A DNA stretch of 64,000 nt from Anaeramoeba flamelloides (taxonomy: Eukaryota > Metamonada > Anaeramoebidae): assembly GCA_027625915.1 (NCBI GenBank), contig JANTQA010000012.1:4858501-4922500 (forward strand), read 5' to 3'. Within the stretch, counting starts at the first letter, position 1. The number at the start of each line of letters is the position of its first letter. Position numbers and translations under genes: made by a program. Shown here piece by piece: positions 58,401 through 64,000 of this stretch. Below the pieces are notes generated by a model. It saw only the letters and a program-made list of their open reading frames with translations, was not told the DNA's origin and did not search any database.

Positions 58401-59887
58401 ATTAAAGACAAAATGAAGGATTCAGCACAATAAGAATTTTTTTAATACTATCTTTTGGTATGGCTTTTCTTTGATTGATCAATTATTAAAAATTCATTAA
58501 AAATTTGACTATTTTTGAGATCTCCAAAAACATCTTTCTCGATTTCTATAAAAAAAGAAGATCTAAATTGAGTTTGTTACTTGGTTGAAAATAATTCAAG
58601 GAATTATTCTTTGGAGTTGATTTTTTTCTTCTTTTTCTAGATTTTACTTTTTCATTGTCAGGTCCTATTAAGCTTTTTTCAATTAAAAATTGTGTGGAAC
58701 TTTTTTTCCCAAACAGAAAGGACAAATTATACTATTATTTTCCAATTAATAAATGAAAATTCAAGTTACCAAATATTTTACAAATTATTTGATGTAAAAA
58801 CATAAACATATTTCTCAAGACCAATAAGAAATGATATTTTTAGAAATTTTATTCAGCTTCCTTATTGGACTTTGAGATAAAATTTTGATGAGTTTAATTT
58901 GGATTTAACAGTAGGAATTAAAAATTACTCCACTAAAATTACAAATCCTATTATTTTTCAATTAATAAAAGAAATATTTTTATCTTAAATATTTTTTGAA
59001 TTATGTGATGTAAAAGACCTAAAGATCTTATTAAAATCAATTGAGAAATGAAATTCTAAGAAATTTTATTCAGCTTCCTTATTGAACTTTGAGATAAAAT
59101 TTTAATTAACGGAATTTGATATTTACAGTCAAAAAAATGGAGGATTTTTTTAAGAGTATTTGGTTTTAACTTTGGTCAAGTATTTTTAAAGATCAGTGAT
59201 ATTGTATTTGTTTAATTTTTTGTTTGTTTTGGTTTTATTAGAGCAAGATAAATAGCACCAATATCACCAATAACTTTTGTATTTAAAAAAATGTATTTCT
59301 TTTTTTCAATCCACATCTTCTTTTGTTTGAACATAAAAAAAAAAAATTAGCGTCATTTGCATAACTTAGCGATTATTTTACTCTTCAAATAAGATCTTGT
59401 TTTGTGGTTTTTCATTTGTGTTAACCTTTTGAAAAGAATCCAAATTTAAAAACAGTTATCAAGTATTAAAAAAAATCAAAGAAAAAACCACTTACAGTGC
59501 CATTAAGATCAAAGCAAAACTCGAAAACATAAAAAAATCTGCAAGCCCAGAACACAAAAAAGATGATCGTGATTCGCCTTTAATGTTGTTTTTTAAACGG
59601 TAGTAACTAAAGGACTCAATTAAGATAATAAACCCACAGCCCCCAATGAGAAAAAAATAAAGGATCTAGAAAGATTATTAAGCAAGAAATTTAAATGAAA
59701 AAAAAAAAAAAGTAAATGCTTTTTGGTTTTAAACAAAAAAAAGAAGTAGACCAAGAATTACAATTGGAAAAGCAAATTTGGTTGAAAAAAAGAGAGATTT
59801 CAATAGGCCATAAAAACAATACAAAATTATAACAACATAAACAATGAGGATCACAAGAATAGCATTTTTTTCTTGTGAGTCTACCAT
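55498..59887 (-). CDS. 7TM protein, THH1/TOM1/TOM3-GPR137 class, three exons
   Basis: Exons 59762-59887, 59496-59665 and 55498-56095 join in phase to 297 residues, close to plant TOM1 (about 291). Introns are 96 bp (GTAATT donor, TCTAG acceptor) and 3400 bp (GTAAGT donor, AATAG acceptor). The long splice joins FALILMAL to YRLKAQ across a 2+1 codon. Seven hydrophobic helices follow: AILVILIVYVVIILY (~9-23), ILYFFLIGGCGFIILIESF (~43-61), GLADFFMFSSFALILMAL, WIGIGCFFFVIMGF, LYNLILGVFTFSLSVIAFIF, FYIILLVDGFILLIIFAECI, and a last helix with EVLPTLLFLLLFV. That motif parallels E(I/L)LPT.LV.FF in TOM1 and GPR137. The acidic tail ends SSYDEYD. Plant members are vacuolar membrane proteins and animal GPR137 members are lysosomal. 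The exon join is inferred from phase and topology. A competing 24-codon ending at 59353-59425 is possible. Confidence 0.65.
56430..57559. mobile_element. TTAA-flanked TIR element inside the 3.4-kb intron
   Basis: TTAAGGGAGTAGTC at the left and GACTAGTCCCTTAA at the right enclose 1122 bp with matching inverted ends. It is an inverted relative of 40467-41640. Short outer inverted repeats (ACAAAATTTTCATTCAGCTTTCC-like, about 56345-56373 and 57630-57660) flank it and resemble the inner arms of the 38.1-38.7 kb element. No transposase frame. Confidence 0.65.
57860..58310. repeat. Nested tandem and palindromic repeat cluster
   Basis: The left half carries three direct units of the type GAAGTGTTCTAGGTTTTTTT, and the right half carries inverted counterparts (TAGAACACTTCAGAAATAAA and relatives). 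In the middle, 57999-58033 and 58038-58073 form an almost perfect hairpin of about 35 bp with a 4-base loop, centred on AAACCGAAAATTT. It lies in the large intron of the GPR137-like gene. Confidence 0.8.
58730..59130 (+). repeat. Tandem duplication, period about 217 bp
   Basis: AAATTTTATTCAGCTTCCTT and TTTGAGATAAAATTTT occur twice, 217 bases apart, with similar flanks (CTATTATTTTyCAATTAATA). The two units are diverged. Located in the same large intron. Confidence 0.75.
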
Positions 59888-60066
59888 AAATAGGATTGAT
59901 ATGAAAAAGTTTATTAAAAGGAAACAAAAAAAATGATAATTATTTCGAATTTTCCATCCTTCTCTTGTGACTTTTTTGTTTTTACTCCATATTTTCTTTC
60001 AATTTTTTTTATGGATTTAAACAAAATAGCAATAACAGATTCACAAAAATAAAAAAAAATTGTTTT

Positions 60067-61652
60067 CTTCAATTCCCCTTTTTTTAAACCTGATATCTCT
60101 ACTTTTAAAAAGTTCTTCATTTCAAAAGAATATTTTAAAGATCAACTCATTTTTTGTATTTTGTTAACATTCACCATCAAACCGAAAACATTTAAATTTC
60201 AAAAAGATTCGGAATTCTTAATTTTGTTGATCAATTGAAAATATCAGTAAAAATTCGAAAAGATATTCCCATTATAAAGAGAAATATATAAAATTACGAG
60301 TAAAATTTAACTGTTCTAATTGTAATTTGGTGTTTAGTTATCTTAATCTCTCAATTTTAAAACTTTTGTCAATAGAAAAAATCAAAAAAATCAGAAATCT
60401 GAAAAATTAATTGAGACAATTACTGAAAATCTAAATTTAATTTATTGTAATTATTTCTTTTTATAAATTTATTAGATCTATTAGAAAACATGTATTATGG
60501 TAATTAACTTTATTTGGGCGTTTCTAAAATATCAGTTTACTTTTCTTTAGATCTTTTCTTTGGATAGTTTTTTTAAATTTAGTATATACTTTAGGTAACG
60601 TTGAAGAAAATTTTTTTCTCAAATAGTTTTTTTTAATTAAAATTCTTTTTATTTAAAATTTAATCTCAAAGATAAACATCATTTCAAATATTGAGACTCG
60701 CCTGAAATAATAAATTGGGAAAAAATATATATCCTTTAGTATTCAAGAACAACAAATAATTAAATATGATTTGTAATTAACTTTTAAATCCTTCTAAATA
60801 TATAAAAATCTGATATTAAAAATTAAAACAAAATAAATCCAAAAACCTATAAAAAAGTGAGTCACAATTTTTGAAATGAGCATTACCGATTTTTTATTAT
60901 TGATCTTTCACTGAAAAAAAGTTTAACAAGAATATTTTTTACTAAGAATTAAATTCATTATAAAAAACATTGAAGAGTCACAATAATCTTAGTGATTATT
61001 TGTATTTTCGAAGATCTCATTTTTTTTTCAACTTGAAATTTTAAAAAAAAAAGTATCAAAAAAAAAAGAAAAAGAAAAATAATGAAAAAGAAGAAAAAAA
61101 AAAAAAGAAAAATTTTTCAAAAAAAATTATAGAAAAAGTAAAACAAAACTAAAACAAAAATTTGAAAATATTATAAAAATGATTCTGATACAAAAATTTG
61201 AAAATATTTTTTAGATAAGAATACTGGAACAAACACTCAAAACAACTTCCATTAACATTATAAAGCGGGGTAAAATTTTTAAAATAAGAATAGATTTTCT
61301 TTTTTCACTAATTTTGAATCTGTTAGATTTGGTGATTTTTTGGATTTTTATATTGACTATGGGTGTTAAAAATTTGATATTTGATATTTAAACAATATAC
61401 CAATTAGAACAGTTAATGATTAATAGGGATTTTATATATTTTCCATATAATGGGAATATTTTTTCGAATTTTTACTGATATTTTTAATTGATCAACAAAA
61501 TTAAGAATTCAAACTATATTGAAATTTAATTGTTTTAGGTTTGATGGTGAATGTTAAAAACTTTTGAAAAATGAGTTGATCTTCAAAATATGCTTTTACA
61601 AAGAACTTTTTAAAAGTAGAGATATTACGATTTAAAAAAAAGATAATTGAAG
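60067..61652. mobile_element. Large inverted-repeat element (family IR-A), copy 2
   Basis: Arms of about 350 bp (60067-60440 and 61285-61652) pair throughout. Landmarks are CTTCAATT at both outer ends, ATATCTCTACTTTTAAAAAG, TGTTAACATTCACCATCAAA and TTAATTTTGTTGATCAATTG, each with its inverse. The inner arm parts match IR-A copy 1 at 1089-2075. The loop contains a copy of family R2 and a poly-A/GAAAAA tract. No coding frame. Confidence 0.7.
60660..61020 (+). repeat. Dispersed repeat (family R2), copy 2
   Basis: Lies in the loop of the IR-A copy. GAGTCACAATTTTTGAAATGA, TTTAACAAGAATATTTTTT and CTTCTAAATAT are shared with 63020-63400 (inverted) and, more weakly, 30120-30320. Confidence 0.65.
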
Positions 61653-62159
61653 GAATAAACTTTTTTTTTGTTTTTATGGCATTTCTTAGTAATTTAAATT
61701 ACATAAATAGTACTTTTATTAAATGGTTAAGGTTGAAATTTCATATTTACATATTGAAGAAAAATACATTTATTTAAAAAATTCATTTTTTTTTAAGTTT
61801 TAGTGAAGAAATTCGTTTTGTCTTACCCTATTGTTGCTTTTTTTTTTTTTGAAATTAGAATAAATTTTCTTAAATTTTTCTTTGATTTTTCAAATGAACA
61901 GAAAAAAGGCTTTCAGGACACTCGGAGTCACTCCTTGATCTCTAAAGTTTTATTTAGATATTTTCAGAATATACATAATTTTCTTTATCATTTTCTAATG
62001 ACTCGATATATTGAATCTTTATTTTGAATAGTGTTCTACAAATTATTCTTTTGTTCACATTGTAATTATTATTAATTTAAATTTATTTTTTAATTAAAAT
62101 TATTTGATTTTTTAAAGGGTAGATAGTCTCAATAATATATATATATATATACTCTTGAA
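61653..62159. other. AT-rich spacer, no gene seen
   Basis: A 74-codon frame at 61803-62027 is Phe/Lys-rich and unsupported. A TA microsatellite lies at about 62136-62152. Confidence 0.4.
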
Positions 62160-62680
62160 GTTAAATAGATCTAGTTTTATTGAATAAATAGAGTATATTC
62201 TATGAGTTTAATTCATTATTCTTCTCAAAATAAATTTTTAATTTTTAGGTCTGATCATTTTTTCTCATTTTTGAAATTTTTTTTTTTTTTTTTTTCTTCT
62301 TTTCTTTCTTCTTTTTTGTTAAAAAATTCAATTTTAAACAAAAATAATTCTTTGAAACACTAAAATAACATACAGTTAATGAGGCACTAATATTATCTTT
62401 AAAAATATTTATATTTAAAAGTAAAAAATCTTATTACAATAAATATTAATTTCCTAAGAAATTGAAATATTTGTAACAGGACGTTCCAATGTAAGTTCAC
62501 AAAATTTTTTTTAACATTTTTTTTTTTTTTGGAATTTATGGTTTGTTAGGTATATCGTTTATGATTATCGATTCTAATTCAAAGTTTATTATTTCTCTCA
62601 TTTCAAAATAATCTTCGTTTACTTGATTATTAAAAAAAAGTGAATTTTTCATTTTTAGCTCATCCCCTTTTGAGTTAAAT
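62160..62680 (+). repeat. Dispersed direct repeat (family D2), copy 2
   Basis: Diverged direct copy of 8890-9425, with the same order of landmarks (TTCTATGAGTTTAATTCATTA, GGACGTTCCAAT, GGAATTTATGGTTTGTTAG). Confidence 0.7.
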
Positions 62681-62683
62681 GGT

Positions 62684-62686
<3 letters not shown>

Positions 62687-62723
<37 letters not shown>
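62687..62723. repeat. (TA)n microsatellite
   Basis: About eighteen TA units directly after the D2 repeat copy. Confidence 0.95.
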
Positions 62724-62727
<4 letters not shown>

Positions 62728-63019
62728 CTATTTTGAAATTATTTTTTTTAGATAAATTGTAAGAATTTTGTTTTTATTTTATTCTTATCATAAAAATAAA
62801 AACTTAACTGGATTTAAAAAATTTTGGCTCCCTTAATAATGTTATTGGAAGTTGTTTTGATGGTTTATTCTGATATTCTTCTCCAAAAATTAATTTCATA
62901 TTTTTATATCTGAATCATTTTTATAATTTTTCTTTTTCTTTTTCTTTTTTTTAAAAAAATTTTTCTTTTTCTTTTTTTTTTAATTTCTTTTTCTTTTTCT
63001 TTTTCTTTTTTTTTTGCTA

Positions 63020-63400
63020 AAGACCATTAAAAGAAAAAGATTTTCGAAAAGACAAGTTATCACTAAGAAAATTGAGACGATGTAATGCGTTTTAAAATGA
63101 ATTTAATTATTTGTAAAAAAATATTCTTGTTAAACTCTTTTTCAGTGAAACTACGGTAAATAAAAAATCAGTAATGTTCATTTCAAAAATTGTGACTCAT
63201 TTATTTTTAATTTTTGGTTTTATTTTTTTTTTTAATTTTTTAAAATATCAGGTTTTTAGATATTTAGAAGGATTTAAAAGTGAAATATAAATCTAATTTA
63301 GTTATTAATTGTTCTTGAATTACTATGATATATTTTTTCTTTTAATTTATTATTTCAGGTGAGTCAAATTTTTAGAAATGGTGTTTATTTGGGAAATTTA
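63020..63400 (-). repeat. Dispersed repeat (family R2), copy 3
   Basis: Reverse-complement match to 60660-61020, best preserved around the AATTGTGACTCATTT motif. A pyrimidine tract of CTTTTT units (62933-63015) precedes it, mirroring the GAAAAA tract next to copy 2. Confidence 0.65.
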
Positions 63401-64000
63401 TAAAGTTTCCAGGTTTTAATATATATATATATATACCAGAATCCTATCCTGATTAAACCTTTTTTTTGTAATGATTATTATTTTTTTCTCCCAAAAAAAT
63501 TTTAAATATTCTTGATATTTACATTATGAGAAAATGATTATTAATAACTTTTCAAAAATTATTTAGATTTACATCAAAAAATTATAAGTTATCTCTTTCC
63601 CAATTAATATTTTCATCTTTTTGTTTTTGGAAAAATTTTATTTTTTTAAAGTTCAAATTTTAGAATTTCTTTGTGATGTTATTTTCTTCTTTTATATATT
63701 GAATTTCACAACTTGTGATGTTCTATTTTTGTTTTATAAAGTATAAAAGGTGGATATCTATTAATTTTTAATAATTTTGGTTCTTTTTTTTTTATCCAAA
63801 CATCAATTATGTTGAAATCTTTTTTATTTAGATTAAATAAAAAATTTCATAAAATAAATTATTTGAGAAGTATTCTTTTAAATATTTGTAATTTTGCCTA
63901 AATAGGTTATTTTTTTCCCTCTTGAAGTAGGGTACTGATCCTTAAATAATATCCAACAAAACACAATCTCTTGATTTTTTGATTTATATTTCGAAATTGT
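63401..64000. other. AT-rich end of window, no gene seen
   Basis: Contains a TA microsatellite at about 63420-63436 and no exon-like text. Confidence 0.4.

Noticed and set aside
59353-59425. Alternative last exon of 24 codons for the 7TM gene
   Set aside because: It is in phase, but it would end the protein after three helices. Joining to 55498-56095 gives a complete seven-helix protein with the EVLPT motif. It may exist as an alternative ending.
59914-60120. 68-codon minus-strand frame upstream of the 7TM gene
   Set aside because: It runs into the outer arm of an inverted-repeat element and has no recognisable family; the 7TM protein has a suitable ATG at 59887.
1-64000. tRNA, rRNA, CRISPR arrays and retroviral or LTR-type elements
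   Set aside because: No GC-rich cloverleaf-sized block, no rRNA-like text, no regularly spaced identical repeats with unique spacers, and no reverse-transcriptase, integrase or capsid-like frames were seen. This is a reading by eye; a covariance-model and profile search would be decisive.

Overview
The window is extremely A+T-rich eukaryotic nuclear DNA with long poly-A and poly-T runs. It is gene-poor: nine protein genes are recognisable in 64 kb. Seven have GT-AG spliceosomal introns and two long, low-complexity genes are single open frames. All nine end in TAA and none carries in-frame TAA, TAG or TGA, so the standard code fits. The composition, the Asn/Lys/Gln/Ser-rich insertions and a KICSTOR-type gene suggest an AT-rich protist. 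An anaeramoeba-like or amoebozoan genome, or an anaerobic chytrid-like fungus, would look like this. The lineage cannot be fixed from this window alone. I see no rRNA, tRNA, CRISPR array, bacterial operon or retroviral element.

Layout. 1-3.2 kb: repeat-rich spacer with a large inverted repeat and a nested palindromic MITE. 3.3-4.5 kb (-): DUF5765-like membrane protein. 4.5-11.8 kb: spacer with a TTAA-flanked element and a four-unit repeat cluster. 11.8-12.6 kb (+): ribosomal protein uS9 (RPS16). 13.6-15.4 kb: repeats. 16.2-20.3 kb (+): 1362-residue basic, Ser/Glu/Lys-rich protein of unknown function with an internal repeat of about 224 residues. 23.5-24.4 kb (-): ribosomal protein eL20 (RPL18A). 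24.4-32 kb: spacer with MITEs and two clusters of short hairpins. 32.1-33.0 kb (-): ARFRP1-like GTPase. 39.2-40.0 kb (+): p24/TMED2-like cargo receptor. 42.9-45.1 kb (+): cytosolic phenylalanyl-tRNA synthetase alpha subunit. 50.5-53.1 kb (+): KICSTOR subunit 2 (KICS2/C12orf66-like). 55.5-59.9 kb (-): 7TM protein of the THH1/TOM1/TOM3-GPR137 class, split by a 3.4-kb intron. 60-64 kb: repeats.

Functionally the set is mostly housekeeping: translation (uS9, eL20, PheRS alpha) and early secretory/Golgi traffic (ARFRP1-like, TMED2-like). The most interesting pair is the convergent KICS2-like and GPR137-like genes, because the animal relatives of both act on lysosomal TORC1 control.

The spacers are built from dispersed repeats: a 196-199-bp palindromic Tc1/mariner-type MITE (six copies), elements with TTAAGGGANTAG-type ends at TTAA, two large inverted-repeat elements, and at least six other families present as direct or inverted pairs. 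All repeat boundaries were read by eye and are approximate to about 10-30 bases unless a terminal motif is given.
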